Below, in pieces: positions 18,459 to 27,531 of a stretch of DNA of 64,000 nt; the stretch's first letter is position 1, and every line of letters begins with the position of its first letter. The DNA comes from an uncultured Halieaceae bacterium (GTDB lineage: Bacteria; Pseudomonadota; Gammaproteobacteria; Pseudomonadales; Halieaceae). The stretch covers positions 1-64,000 of the forward strand of contig CALJGI010000013.1 of NCBI GenBank assembly GCA_938074045.1. The letters run 5' to 3'. The notes beneath the pieces are model-generated. The model had not been told where the DNA came from. It saw nothing but the letters and a program-made list of their open reading frames with translations, and did not search any database. The position numbers were made by a program, and so were the translations under genes.

Positions 18459-19391
18459 CTAGAAGGCTTCAGCACTGGTCCGCACCGCCAGACTCAGCGC
18501 TTCTTCGACAAGTTGCAGGGGCTTGAAATCGAAATCTGAAGTCCCTGAAGCGATCAGATCAGAGAATCTACGGTAGATACGCGGGTATTCACCCTGCAGC
18601 GGAACCGAGAAGCCCGCTGTGGTTTTTCCGACACCATTGATGGTTAATTGCGTCCCTCCCTCTGAAAGAACCAACCGTCCCTTGTCTGATGTGATGCGAA
18701 TGTCCCAGATTTGACCACCGCGTCGACGCCAGTCAAAACTGGCCTGCCCCAGAATTCGATTGCGCGTTGCCAGTTCCAGTGTTGCAGCTATGGCAGTGTC
18801 CCGGTTTGCCGGAATCACGAGCAAAGCTGCAGCAATAGTGATCTCCCATGGTAGGATTTCAGTCAGGATTGCCAGTGCATTGATGCCTGGGTCAAAGACG
18901 CCAAACCCTCCGGGCTGCCATATCCACTCCTGATCTGGGTGCCAGATGCGGACGTCTTCTTCCCATTGTACCTCGATTGTCTGTAACTCAGTGTCTGCCA
19001 ACCAATTCCGGGCTGCGTCCACGGCCGACGACTCCCGGGAATGCCAACTGGCATAGAGAGACACCCCGAACATGGCCGCCTGGTCAATTAGTTCTTTACA
19101 CTCTCCCACCGTGACGGCAGGAGGTTTTTCCAGCAGCACGTGTTTACCGTGCTGTATACACTGCATGGCAATTTCGGTTCTGGGGGCAGGGGGAGTGCAA
19201 ATAGCCACGGTTGAGATATCTGGTCGCGCACTCAGTAGTTCACCTACGGAGGTGAAATTATGGATGCCTGATACAGAATCAACAGGCGAGACGGTCGCGG
19301 CGAGCTCCCATTCGCCTGACTGATGAATGGCTGGTATATGCTGGGATTTGGCGACTTCACCAATGCCTATCAGGGCAATTGCCTTGGTCAT
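18459..19391 (-). CDS. Gfo/Idh/MocA-family sugar dehydrogenase (D-galactose 1-dehydrogenase type)
   Basis: 310-residue oxidoreductase with an N-terminal NAD(P) site (LIGIGEVAKSQHIPAI), the family motif EKPPA and a C-terminal segment EWIWQPGGFGVFDPGINAL that I associate with D-galactose / L-arabinose 1-dehydrogenases. These oxidise aldoses to lactones. It is divergent from xylBA, with 190 bases between starts, so joint control and a role in pentose or hexose use are likely (inference). The exact sugar is not fixed by sequence. Confidence 0.78.
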   Translation of the reverse strand: MTKAIALIGIGEVAKSQHIPAIHQSGEWELAATVSPVDSVSGIHNFTSVGELLSARPDISTVAICTPPAPRTEIAMQCIQHGKHVLLEKPPAVTVGECKELIDQAAMFGVSLYASWHSRESSAVDAARNWLADTELQTIEVQWEEDVRIWHPDQEWIWQPGGFGVFDPGINALAILTEILPWEITIAAALLVIPANRDTAIAATLELATRNRILGQASFDWRRRGGQIWDIRITSDKGRLVLSEGGTQLTINGVGKTTAGFSVPLQGEYPRIYRRFSDLIASGTSDFDFKPLQLVEEALSLAVRTSAEAF

Positions 19392-19581
19392 GAAGGACTA
19401 CTCATTTAGCAGGTTGCCGCAGGATAGTAGCAAAGGAATCATCGATCCTAAAAATATGTGCTGCTTGTCGCGTGGGTAGAGCGGTTTTCTTGTGATAAAA
19501 GACTATCAGTTCTCAATCAAATACTCCCTAGCGGGGGTGTAGCAAGCTGCATACACTGCAGCGTAAGGAGGAATACCATCT

Positions 19582-21069
19582 ATGAGCCTTTACCTAGGCA
19601 TTGATATTGGCACCCAGAGTGTCAAGACAATCGTCTACGATGCGGAGGAACGTCGTCCACTGTCCATCGAATCTGCTACGCTGGACCTGATTAGTGACAG
19701 CGACGGCACCCGTGAGCAACGCGCCAGTTGGTGGGTTGATGCACTGCAGCTATGCCTTTCCAGAGTAGACTCGGGGGTGAGGCAGGCCATCAGTGCCATG
19801 GGGGTCTCCGGGCAACAGCATGGCTTTGTTCCTTTGTCAGTGACAGGGGAGGTTCTTACACCCGTGAAGTTGTGGTGCGATACCGCGACTGAGCCTGAGT
19901 GCCGGCAGATAACCCAGGCCTTCGGTGATGAAACCAGCTGCATCGAACAGGTCGGTAACGCCATTTTGACCGGCTATACCGCGCCCAAAATACGTTGGAT
20001 GAAAAACCACCGGCCGGATGAATACAGCCGTCTGGCAACTATCCTGTTGCCCCACGATTACATCAATTACTACCTGACCGGCGAATTGGCCATGGAATAT
20101 GGCGACGCCTCTGGAACCGGGTTGCTGGACATCCGTGAGCGGCGCTGGCATCAGGGCATGCTTGCTGCCGTAGATGCTGAGCGGGACCTGGCTCAGTGCC
20201 TGCCGCCTTTGCTGGCAGCGGATGCCACACTGGGGCAATTGCGCCCGGACGTTGCCGCTGAACTGGGTTTACCGGTCGGGATTCCTGTCTCGACCGGTGG
20301 CGGGGACAATATGATGGCAGCCATCGGCACAGGCAACGTTGTAGCCGGGCACCTGACGGTGAGTATGGGCACTTCCGGGACGTTGTTTACATACTCCGAC
20401 AAACCGCTGATTGATACCGCAGGACAGGTGGCCGCATTCTGTTCTTCCTCGGGAGGTTGGTTGCCGCTGTTGTGCACCATGAATTGCACGGTTTCCACAG
20501 AGCTAACCCGCGCCGCGTTTGGTATTCAGCTTGACGAGCTCGACCGACGTGTGGCTGCGGTACCCGCCGGGGCCAATGGGGTGATGACCCTGCCATTTTT
20601 CAATGGCGAGAGAACACCGAATCTGCCCGATGCCAAGGGCACAATTTTTGGCCTGGATGAGGGCAATTATTCCGCCGACAATTTGCTGAGATCTGCCATG
20701 GAGTCAGCGGTGTATGGATTGAGAGCTGGGCTCGAGGCCTTTCGTCAGCACCAGTGCGAAGTAAGTGAGCTGCGCCTCACCGGTGGTGGCGCCCGCAGCG
20801 CAGCCTGGCGAATAATCGTCGCTGATGTGTTTAATTTACCGGTTACCGTTCAGCGTATCGACGAGGGTGCAGCTTTTGGCGCTGCATTACAGGCGATGTG
20901 GATGCATCAGTCTTCGTCACTAGCGGAATTGGTGCACGAACATGTTGAGGTGGATGAGGCAAGTACCTGTGAGCCGGATGGCGAGCAGTCGGCGCGTTAC
21001 GACGAATATTATCGGGAGTATTTGCGTCATAGCGACGCGGTAACTTCTCTCTACAGCAAGCACCACTAA
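19582..21069 (+). CDS. xylB: Xylulokinase
   Basis: FGGY-family kinase, 495 residues, phosphorylating D-xylulose. The phosphate-1 loop is [16 protein letters not shown], then [10 protein letters not shown] (substrate site), [11 protein letters not shown], the catalytic Asp in [13 protein letters not shown] and the ATP-site [19 protein letters not shown] precedes the ATG. It is followed after 14 bases by xylA, giving the core xylose pathway (isomerase then kinase) in reverse order. Confidence 0.93.
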   Translation: MSLYLGIDIGTQSVKTIVYDAEERRPLSIESATLDLISDSDGTREQRASWWVDALQLCLSRVDSGVRQAISAMGVSGQQHGFVPLSVTGEVLTPVKLWCDTATEPECRQITQAFGDETSCIEQVGNAILTGYTAPKIRWMKNHRPDEYSRLATILLPHDYINYYLTGELAMEYGDASGTGLLDIRERRWHQGMLAAVDAERDLAQCLPPLLAADATLGQLRPDVAAELGLPVGIPVSTGGGDNMMAAIGTGNVVAGHLTVSMGTSGTLFTYSDKPLIDTAGQVAAFCSSSGGWLPLLCTMNCTVSTELTRAAFGIQLDELDRRVAAVPAGANGVMTLPFFNGERTPNLPDAKGTIFGLDEGNYSADNLLRSAMESAVYGLRAGLEAFRQHQCEVSELRLTGGGARSAAWRIIVADVFNLPVTVQRIDEGAAFGAALQAMWMHQSSSLAELVHEHVEVDEASTCEPDGEQSARYDEYYREYLRHSDAVTSLYSKHH

Positions 21070-21083
21070 AAAGGACGAAACAA

Positions 21084-22418
21084 ATGTCACGAAGCATTTT
21101 TGTTGGCGATCGAGAGTATTTTCCGGGCGTTAAGAGTGTTCCCTTTGAGGGCCGGGAATCGGATAATCCGCTGGCTTTCAAGTTCTATGATAGCGACAAG
21201 GTGGTTGGTGACAAAACCATGGAAGAGCATCTTCGTTTTGCCGTCTGCTACTGGCATACATTCTGCGCCAGGGGCAGCGACCCCTTTGGCGGCGATACGC
21301 AAGTATTCGCCTGGGATGAGCCAGAGCAGCCAATGGCGGCGGCGCGCGCGAAAATGGATGCGGCATTTGAGTTCTTTACCAAATTGGGTGTTCCCTATTA
21401 CTGTTTTCACGACCGCGATATGGCACCGGAAGGTGCGTCAGTAGCCGAGTCGGAACAGAATCTGGCGACCATGGTTGAGTTGGCCGCTGAACGCCAGCAG
21501 GAAACGGGGATGAAGCTGCTGTGGGGAACTGCAAACGTCTTCAGCCATCCACGCTATATGAACGGAGCGGCCACCAACCCAGAACTCAATGTTGTCGCCC
21601 ATGCCGGAGCACAGATCAAGGCGGCGCTGGACGCCACTGTTGCCCTGGGTGGTGAAAACTATGTGTTCTGGGGTGGCAGGGAAGGCTATGTGAGTCTCTT
21701 TAACAGCAATACCGCACGGGAGCAGGAACATCTTGCCCGCATGCTGCAGATGGCGCGTGATTACGGCCGTAGCATCGGCTTTAGCGGCACTTTCCTTGTT
21801 GAACCCAAGCCAATGGAGCCCACCAAACACCAGTACGATTTCGATGCTCAGACAGTGATTGGTTTCTTGCGTCACCATGGTCTAGCAGGAGACTTCAAAG
21901 TTAATGTTGAAGCGAATCACGCCACACTGGCGGGACATTCCTTCGCCCATGAACTGCGCATGTGTGCTGACGCCGGCTTACTTGGCAGCATCGATGCCAA
22001 TCGCGGCGACCCTCAGAATGGCTGGGATACCGATCAGTTCCCCACAGACCTGTATGACGCCGTGGGCGCCATGTTACAGGTATTAGAGGCGGGGGGGCTC
22101 GGTTCAGGTGGGCTCAATTTTGATGCCCGAACTCGCCGGGAATCCACCGACATGGAAGATATCTTTCTCGGTCACATAGGTGGCATGGATACCTTTGCAC
22201 GCGGCCTTGAAGTGGCCCACGCACTGATCGAAAAAGGTGGTCTTAACCGATCCCGGGATGCACGTTACGACAGCTTCAATGACGGGCAGGGCGCTCAATT
22301 TGAAGCAGGAGAACTGAAGTTGGAAGATTTGCGCGACCTGGCAGCCGCTGTCGGTGAAATTAGCCCAATCAGTGGTAAACAAGAGCAGGTAGAAAACCTT
22401 ATAAACCAGTATATTTAA
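21084..22418 (+). CDS. xylA: Xylose isomerase
   Basis: Converts D-xylose to D-xylulose. 444 residues, class II length. Active-site His-Asp pair in [11 protein letters not shown], the WGGREGY turn, metal ligands in [30 protein letters not shown] and [25 protein letters not shown] lies before the ATG. No xylose transporter or XylR regulator is in the window, so uptake and control must be encoded elsewhere. Confidence 0.95.
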   Translation: MSRSIFVGDREYFPGVKSVPFEGRESDNPLAFKFYDSDKVVGDKTMEEHLRFAVCYWHTFCARGSDPFGGDTQVFAWDEPEQPMAAARAKMDAAFEFFTKLGVPYYCFHDRDMAPEGASVAESEQNLATMVELAAERQQETGMKLLWGTANVFSHPRYMNGAATNPELNVVAHAGAQIKAALDATVALGGENYVFWGGREGYVSLFNSNTAREQEHLARMLQMARDYGRSIGFSGTFLVEPKPMEPTKHQYDFDAQTVIGFLRHHGLAGDFKVNVEANHATLAGHSFAHELRMCADAGLLGSIDANRGDPQNGWDTDQFPTDLYDAVGAMLQVLEAGGLGSGGLNFDARTRRESTDMEDIFLGHIGGMDTFARGLEVAHALIEKGGLNRSRDARYDSFNDGQGAQFEAGELKLEDLRDLAAAVGEISPISGKQEQVENLINQYI

Positions 22419-22432
22419 GGTTTGCGCCAGAC

Positions 22433-22456
22433 CCCGGACACAACGGTGTGTTCGGG
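22433..22456 (+). repeat. Strong intercistronic hairpin after xylA
   Basis: CCCGGACACA and TGTGTTCGGG pair over 10 positions (one G-U) around an ACGG loop, 14 bases after the xylA stop and 19 before the next start. There is no T-run, so it looks more like an RNA-stabilising or rho-dependent element than an intrinsic terminator. Confidence 0.55.
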
Positions 22457-22475
22457 ACAGGCCAGGGTTTCGTTT

Positions 22476-23516
22476 ATGCAGACAATTCCAGACCACGTAG
22501 ATGCCATCACAGCGCATTGGCTTAGCGCTGTTTTGGGTGACTCAGTCAGTGCGGTCAGTGTGGTCGATTCCCATTCAGGGACCACAGGGCGTGCCATTAT
22601 CGAGCTGAGCCGTGAGCACGGCAGTCAGTTACCCACTCGAATGTTTGTAAAGTTACCGCCAACCGACCCCCTGCAAAAACAATTTGTTACCACTATGGGC
22701 ATGGGACGACGTGAGGCCATGTTCTACCAACAGCTGGCCCCGGAGGTCCCGGTACGGGTGCCGCGTTGTTACCACGCCGACTGCGATGATTCCGGCGAAG
22801 CGTATATCATGCTGCTGGAGCACCTTGATGACAGCGCTTGTACCTACCGCAACGCGAAAAAGCGCTACTCCCGGAACTACATCTGTCAGGTGCTGGACGC
22901 CTTTGCTCGGCTGCACGCTGCGTATTGGGAGTCCCCCAGGTTTTTGACTGACCTGTCCTGGGTACAACCACCAACGCTGCACGAGGTGGGGCCGCAGTTA
23001 GTGGCGCGGGCACTGGAGCAGCATGCCGATGCAATGCACGGTGTTTTCAGATCACTGGCAGAGCTCTATATTGCCGAGTTTGAGGCCATCGGTTCCCTGT
23101 GGCAGGTGGGTGTGCGAACCCTGGTGCACGGCGATGTACACGATGGCAATATGTTTTTTGATCAGGACGAACCAGGATTTCTGGACTGGGCGATAGCATC
23201 CCGAGCCCCTGGCATGCGCGATGTCGCTTACTTTCTGGCGGCTACGTTGAAGCCGGAAGATCAGACGGCCTGGGGCCGCGGTCTGATTGCGCACTACCGA
23301 CAACAGCTATTGGCAAATGGTGCTGATGCTCCTTCAGAGGACGAACTTTGGCAGCAATACCAGTGGCATGCGGCCTATGTCTGGGTGGGCGCAACCTGTA
23401 CCCTCGCCATGGGGGATGAGTGGCAACCGCTAAATTATTCGCTGGCCTCACTGAAGCGTCTGCATACAGCGCTGGATAGCTTGGGCAGCGTGGGCGCCAT
23501 TCGTGCCGCGCTGTGA
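22476..23516 (+). CDS. Phosphotransferase family protein (APH / ecdysteroid-kinase-like)
   Basis: 346-residue kinase-fold protein. It shows the N-lobe strand TRMFVKLPP, the hinge ILLEHLDDSA, the catalytic loop LVHGDVHDGNMF and the metal motif FLDWAIASRAPGMRDVAYFL. This matches aminoglycoside-phosphotransferase-like and ecdysteroid kinase-like families, which in such bacteria often lie in catabolic clusters with SDRs; the substrate is unknown. I use the ATG at 22476; the earlier frame start at 22422 lies under the hairpin. Confidence 0.78.
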   Translation: MQTIPDHVDAITAHWLSAVLGDSVSAVSVVDSHSGTTGRAIIELSREHGSQLPTRMFVKLPPTDPLQKQFVTTMGMGRREAMFYQQLAPEVPVRVPRCYHADCDDSGEAYIMLLEHLDDSACTYRNAKKRYSRNYICQVLDAFARLHAAYWESPRFLTDLSWVQPPTLHEVGPQLVARALEQHADAMHGVFRSLAELYIAEFEAIGSLWQVGVRTLVHGDVHDGNMFFDQDEPGFLDWAIASRAPGMRDVAYFLAATLKPEDQTAWGRGLIAHYRQQLLANGADAPSEDELWQQYQWHAAYVWVGATCTLAMGDEWQPLNYSLASLKRLHTALDSLGSVGAIRAAL

Positions 23517-23534
23517 TTTGGATTGAGAGGAAAA

Positions 23535-24296
23535 ATGGAATACGACAAGCGTTTTCAGGACAAAGTAGTGCTGGTAACCGGTGGCAGCCGGGGATTGGGG
23601 AAAGCCATCTGCACCGGTTTTGCCGCTGCTGGTGCGAGGGTAGTGGTGTCCAGTCGCAAACTGGAGAGCTGTGAAGCCCTGGCGGACGAGATTCGGGCGG
23701 CAGGCGGTGATGCCATCGCCATCGCTGCGCACGTCGGCGATATCAATAGCCTGGATGCGCTAATAGAGGGTACGTACAAACACTATGGCAGGCTGGATAT
23801 TTTGATTAATAACGCGGGCACCAATATCGCCATGGGGCCGCTCTCTGACTTAAGTCCGGAGCAATACGACAAAATGTATCAGATCAATCAGCGTGGGCCC
23901 TGGTATCTGGCCTCCCGGATCGCGCCGCGAATGGGCGAGCAGGGCGGTGGCTGCATGATCAATCTGCTTTCAGTCGCCGCGGTCAAACCACCGGCGTACA
24001 TGGGGTTTTACGCATCCACCAAGGCCGCGCTCGAGGCAATGACCAAGGTTATGGCCCAGGAGTGGGCGGGTTTGAATATTCGGGTTAACGGTCTCGCTCC
24101 TGGAACCTATCACTCAGATCTAACGGATAGCGCGCTGGCGAAGATCCCGAATTTTGAGGAAGGTATCTATGCCAACCAGTTGATTCAGCGCATCGCCGAG
24201 GCTGACGAAATTCTAAAACCGATTTTTTATCTCGCTGATGATTCCTACACCACCGGGATTACATTGGTTGCTGATGCCGGTATGACCGCCATGTAG
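23535..24296 (+). CDS. Short-chain dehydrogenase/reductase (SDR)
   Basis: 253-residue classical SDR with TGGSRGLGKA, NNAGTNIAMG, Ser in NLLSVAAV and YASTK, ending GITLVADAGMTAM. Arg in SSRKLE after strand 2 suggests NADP(H). ATG at 23535 with AGAGG just upstream; a TTG at 23523 is a weaker choice. It begins 18 bases after the phosphotransferase, likely the same transcript. A terminator hairpin follows its stop. Confidence 0.85.
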   Translation: MEYDKRFQDKVVLVTGGSRGLGKAICTGFAAAGARVVVSSRKLESCEALADEIRAAGGDAIAIAAHVGDINSLDALIEGTYKHYGRLDILINNAGTNIAMGPLSDLSPEQYDKMYQINQRGPWYLASRIAPRMGEQGGGCMINLLSVAAVKPPAYMGFYASTKAALEAMTKVMAQEWAGLNIRVNGLAPGTYHSDLTDSALAKIPNFEEGIYANQLIQRIAEADEILKPIFYLADDSYTTGITLVADAGMTAM

Positions 24297-24298
24297 GG

Positions 24299-24330
24299 GA
24301 GCAGGCGTCTTATTTTGCCTGCTCTTTCTC
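24299..24330 (+). terminator. Rho-independent terminator after the SDR gene
   Basis: GAGCAGGC (24299-24306) and GCCTGCTC (24317-24324) form a perfect 8-bp stem with a 10-base loop, followed by TTTCTC. It overlaps the last codons of the convergent CMD gene, so the two transcripts share this spot. Confidence 0.75.
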
Positions 24331-24687
24331 AGCCTCAGCGATTGCCTCTTCCATCGGTCCCAGCATGGCCGCGGCGCGGGGATATCCACAATACTGCGCA
24401 ATAAACAGGTGTAGTTCCCTGGCATCTTCCGCGGTCATTTCTCCACGTTTCAAGGAGGCTTTGATCTGGATTTTGAAGGTTGTTGTTTCCCCCTGGGCGG
24501 CAATCATGCCCAGCAACATAATACGCTTGTCACGCATGGATAAGACGTCCCGGGTCCAGACCTCCGCAAACAGCTGCTGCAACATGATGTCGGTAAAGGC
24601 GTAACCTTCTGGCGGCACTACCACGTCACCGGCATACACATCGTGAATTTTTTCTTCACCGCGGTCGCGGCGTTCCTTATCAATCAT
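24310..24687 (-). CDS. Carboxymuconolactone decarboxylase (CMD) family protein
   Basis: 125-residue all-helical CMD/AhpD-fold protein. FAEVWTRDVLSMRDKRIMLLG and ETTTFKIQIKASLKRGEMTAEDARELHLFIAQYCGYPRA-type segments match the family core. No CxxC redox pair is present, so a peroxidase (AhpD) role is unlikely; a decarboxylase/lactone or unknown role is more likely. Last gene of the minus-strand run marR - hydroxylase - CMD, 48 bases after the hydroxylase gene. Confidence 0.8.
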   Translation of the reverse strand: MIDKERRDRGEEKIHDVYAGDVVVPPEGYAFTDIMLQQLFAEVWTRDVLSMRDKRIMLLGMIAAQGETTTFKIQIKASLKRGEMTAEDARELHLFIAQYCGYPRAAAMLGPMEEAIAEAEKEQAK

Positions 24688-24734
24688 AAATCTCTACCTT
24701 GTGTTAGCGATGAGTGAAGGGGGCAGGGAACTGC

Positions 24735-25463
24735 TTAATCCAATGTGCCAAACAGCTTGTCGTAAAACAGCGTAATCGTCGCGTAATTGCCCTTGTGCAT
24801 ATTTTCGTGGTGCACGTGGTGCTTGGCTGTAATCCAGCTCAGCGTCTTAAAGGGGAAATAGGGCAGATCACAGAAGGTGTGATTGATCTGGTTTAACTGA
24901 AAAAATATCACAAAGGTCACGACGATGGTGGCGAGATGAAATGGCCCCATAAGCGCCACCAGTACAACAATAGAGCCCATGTAGAGTGCCAGACCGATAA
25001 AAGTCTCGGTGGGGTGCACGTAATGCGCATCCAGATAGGTGGGGGTGCGCGCCTGATGGTGCACGGCATGTATCTGCCGCATGGGACCATTGCCATGAAA
25101 CCAGAAACGGTGGGACAGGTAGTAAAAAAAGTCGTAGAACATCAGCAGGATAAATATATCCAGCAACACCTCCCATAATGGCTGGGGCGTGAGAGTCACA
25201 CAAAAAGGGAGAATGAGTACAAAGAAAGTAACGTTACAGGTCAGCCCGACTTTCTGACTGGCCCTGACCATCGGTGGATACTTTTCCACCTGCCATTTTT
25301 TCTTGTCCTCTGTGCGGTTGTACTCACGCATTTTTTCCAGCGCCGGCACTTTGAAGACCAGCCATTTTCCGACTTTCGAAATGGCGACAATACAGGCCAG
25401 AGAGAGCAGTGCGCCCTGCCAGTTGTAGTGTTCCAGTAATGTTGTAAGCCAATCGCTGTTCAT
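24735..25463 (-). CDS. Sterol desaturase / fatty-acid hydroxylase family protein
   Basis: 242-residue membrane di-iron enzyme. Several hydrophobic segments flank the histidine clusters HRFWFH, HAVHH and HHVHHEN, with a further His in NHTFCD. The family hydroxylates or desaturates sterols, carotenoids and lipids. The gene starts 4 bases after the tandem MarR stop, so regulator and enzyme are surely co-transcribed. The substrate is unknown. Confidence 0.85.
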   Translation of the reverse strand: MNSDWLTTLLEHYNWQGALLSLACIVAISKVGKWLVFKVPALEKMREYNRTEDKKKWQVEKYPPMVRASQKVGLTCNVTFFVLILPFCVTLTPQPLWEVLLDIFILLMFYDFFYYLSHRFWFHGNGPMRQIHAVHHQARTPTYLDAHYVHPTETFIGLALYMGSIVVLVALMGPFHLATIVVTFVIFFQLNQINHTFCDLPYFPFKTLSWITAKHHVHHENMHKGNYATITLFYDKLFGTLD

Positions 25464-25467
25464 GCTC

Positions 25468-26526
25468 TTATCCCGCGTTTATTTCCGGGTTCAGCAGGCG
25501 TTGTGCCAGTGCACGGCTGCCCTCTGCTCCCAACTGCTGGTGAAGTTGTTGCGCCAGTTTTTCAATATCGTGGACGTCTCCGTTGCCGAAGACGCCCTGT
25601 TCGATTTGTAATGCCGTATACAGTCGACGAAACGTGTCTTTAAGTCTGCTAATTGCCGCTTTGCTGGTCATAGCAGAAAATTCGGCTTCCAGCTGATTAA
25701 CACTGGCGATAGAGTCAGCCATCAGTTGCGTACCAAGGTCTGTGAACTTGAGCAAAACCTGCCGTGTATCTGTAGGATCGACGTCGCGTCGAAGATATCC
25801 GAGGTTTTCGAGCTCGGATGCCGTGGCGCTGATAGCCTGTTTACTCACATCCTGAATTTTCGCGATCTGTTGAATCTTTCCGCCCGGCTGTCCAATCAGG
25901 GTCAGCACCTGGCCGAACGATAGCTGCAAGTCGGGGTGGCCCTTCTCGCGTGTTAACACCATTAGGCGTAACACAATGTAATCGCTAAGGCGCGGCAGCA
26001 ATGCCCCCAGGGACCCCGTTGCGAGACCGGATTGCTCTTCCCGAACACGGCCTGGCGCCAGATGGTTCTGAATAACCTGCAGTGTGTTGCGTGCGTCCTC
26101 CATGACCGCAGGGGCGGTCAATCGGGCAAATTCCCTGTCCAGATCCGATACAACGAGCAGCCCATCCTTTCTCAGTTTTTTACCGCTATCCGTTAGTAGC
26201 AGTAATGTGGCCCGCCCATCATCGGGGTCGGGTGTGCGGGCAATATAGCCTGCTGCCTCCAATTGATTGGCCGCCTGGTTACAGGCCTGCCTGGAAATAC
26301 CCAATATGCCCGCCAGATCCGACGGGCGCCGTCCCCTGTGTCCAATCAGAGTGATATAGGGTGCAAAAGCCAGGCGAAGATTCTGATGTCCACAATCTTG
26401 CTGCAGCGTGCGCATCATCTCCGTTTGCATATGGCGACTCACGCCCAGAATGTGGCGGGAGAAGTTGTCGCGATAGGCGTCCCAAACGGTTTTGCCGTTC
26501 ACGGATGGTAGTACTGAAGCGCTCAT
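25468..26526 (-). CDS. Tandem MarR-family regulator (two MarR domains in one chain)
   Basis: 352 residues, about twice a normal MarR (140-170). Domain 1 has its winged helix at about residues 60-115 (LAGILGISRQACNQAANQLEAAGYI, then DGRATLLLLTDSG). Domain 2 repeats it at about 215-285 (IAKIQDVSKQAISATASELENLGYL, then DTRQVLLKFTDLG). MarR proteins act as dimers, so this chain may be a built-in pseudodimer (inference). GTG at 26529 is followed by ATG at 26526, used here. A palindrome lies just upstream (26546-26562), suggesting control of itself and of the divergent dehydrogenase. Confidence 0.85.
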   Translation of the reverse strand: MSASVLPSVNGKTVWDAYRDNFSRHILGVSRHMQTEMMRTLQQDCGHQNLRLAFAPYITLIGHRGRRPSDLAGILGISRQACNQAANQLEAAGYIARTPDPDDGRATLLLLTDSGKKLRKDGLLVVSDLDREFARLTAPAVMEDARNTLQVIQNHLAPGRVREEQSGLATGSLGALLPRLSDYIVLRLMVLTREKGHPDLQLSFGQVLTLIGQPGGKIQQIAKIQDVSKQAISATASELENLGYLRRDVDPTDTRQVLLKFTDLGTQLMADSIASVNQLEAEFSAMTSKAAISRLKDTFRRLYTALQIEQGVFGNGDVHDIEKLAQQLHQQLGAEGSRALAQRLLNPEINAG

Positions 26527-26545
26527 CACATTAAAGTAAACCTAT

Positions 26546-26562
26546 ATTGACATAGAGTCAAT
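26546..26562. promoter_or_regulatory. Probable MarR operator palindrome
   Basis: ATTGACATAGAGTCAAT is a perfect 6-bp inverted repeat with a 5-base spacer in the divergent gap. A third half-site (TTGAC, 26568-26572) follows. Spacing and position fit a MarR-type operator covering both promoters. Confidence 0.6.
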
Positions 26563-26567
26563 CTACC

Positions 26568-26597
26568 TTGACATAAAACAAAGGCCATCGTTACACT
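26568..26597 (+). promoter_or_regulatory. Probable sigma70 promoter for the dehydrogenase-ALDH-SDR operon
   Basis: TTGACA (26568-26573, consensus) and TACACT (26592-26597) are 18 bases apart, next to the palindrome and about 45 bases before the first gene. Confidence 0.45.
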
Positions 26598-26643
26598 GCT
26601 CAACTGTTCACAGGCTTAGGCCTCACCAGATGGAGAGATGCAA

Positions 26644-27519
26644 GTGAGCGAAAAACTCAAGGTAGGGTTTATAGGGCTGGGCAATATTGGTAAACCCATC
26701 GCTATGCGATTGATCGGCGATTCCTTTCAGGCTTGTGTTTACGACGTTTATCAACCTGCAGTAGATGAGCTGGTCTCCGCCGGGGCCATGGCTTGTGGCT
26801 CGGCGACCGAGCTTGCGCGGGCATGCTCCCATATCGGAATTTGCGTTCGTGACGATGAGCAGGTGGAGGGATTGTTGTATGGCGAGGGCGGAATCCTGGC
26901 CAACGCTGGTGCCGGCACACTGGTTGCCATTCACAGCACGGTGACGCAGGCCAATTTACTGAAATGGGCGGGTGATGCGAGGGAGAGTGGGATTCGCCTC
27001 ATTGATGCGCCAATTACCGGTGGTGCTCGGCGGGCCGACGATGGCACTCTCTGCTATATGGTGGGTGGCGATGCGGCAGACGTTGAAGCCGGTACTCCAG
27101 TATTTTCCACGTCGGGCGAGAAAATAGTGCATGCCGGTCCACTGGGTTCCGGTATCGCCTTAAAGCTTTGCAATAACTTCATTCAGTACACGGAGTTTGT
27201 TGCCATGGCCGAGGCCACACGCCTGGCGGAAGCCTGTGGGTTGTCCATCGATGTGCTGCGTGAAGTGGGTTTATCCAATGGCGTCGTCAACGAACAAATG
27301 CATATGTTTGTCAGCGGACGCAATGCGCTGGCGGGAAACTGCAGTGACGAAGAGATGGACCAATTCTTTGGTGCCATGGGGCGGCTGGGGCACAAAGACC
27401 TTGAATGCGCCATCGCGACGGCCGCAGACAGACAGGTGACCTTACCCACGGCAGAATTTATTCGAGATCGAATCGAAAAAGTGTTCCTGGCGAAAGACGA
27501 ATCCAGGCCAGTGGCATAG
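26644..27519 (+). CDS. NAD(P)-dependent beta-hydroxyacid dehydrogenase (3-hydroxyisobutyrate dehydrogenase-like)
   Basis: 291-residue member of the beta-hydroxyacid dehydrogenase family. Dinucleotide site VGFIGLGNIGKPIAMRL, substrate motif DAPITGGARRADDGTL, and catalytic Lys in GSGIALKLCNNF. It oxidises a beta-hydroxy acid to a semialdehyde. The ATG at 26638 is only two bases from GGAG; the GTG at 26644 is eight bases from it and is preferred. First gene of a run with ALDH and two SDRs. Confidence 0.85.
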   Translation: MSEKLKVGFIGLGNIGKPIAMRLIGDSFQACVYDVYQPAVDELVSAGAMACGSATELARACSHIGICVRDDEQVEGLLYGEGGILANAGAGTLVAIHSTVTQANLLKWAGDARESGIRLIDAPITGGARRADDGTLCYMVGGDAADVEAGTPVFSTSGEKIVHAGPLGSGIALKLCNNFIQYTEFVAMAEATRLAEACGLSIDVLREVGLSNGVVNEQMHMFVSGRNALAGNCSDEEMDQFFGAMGRLGHKDLECAIATAADRQVTLPTAEFIRDRIEKVFLAKDESRPVA

Positions 27520-27531
27520 CAGGAGCAGGTA

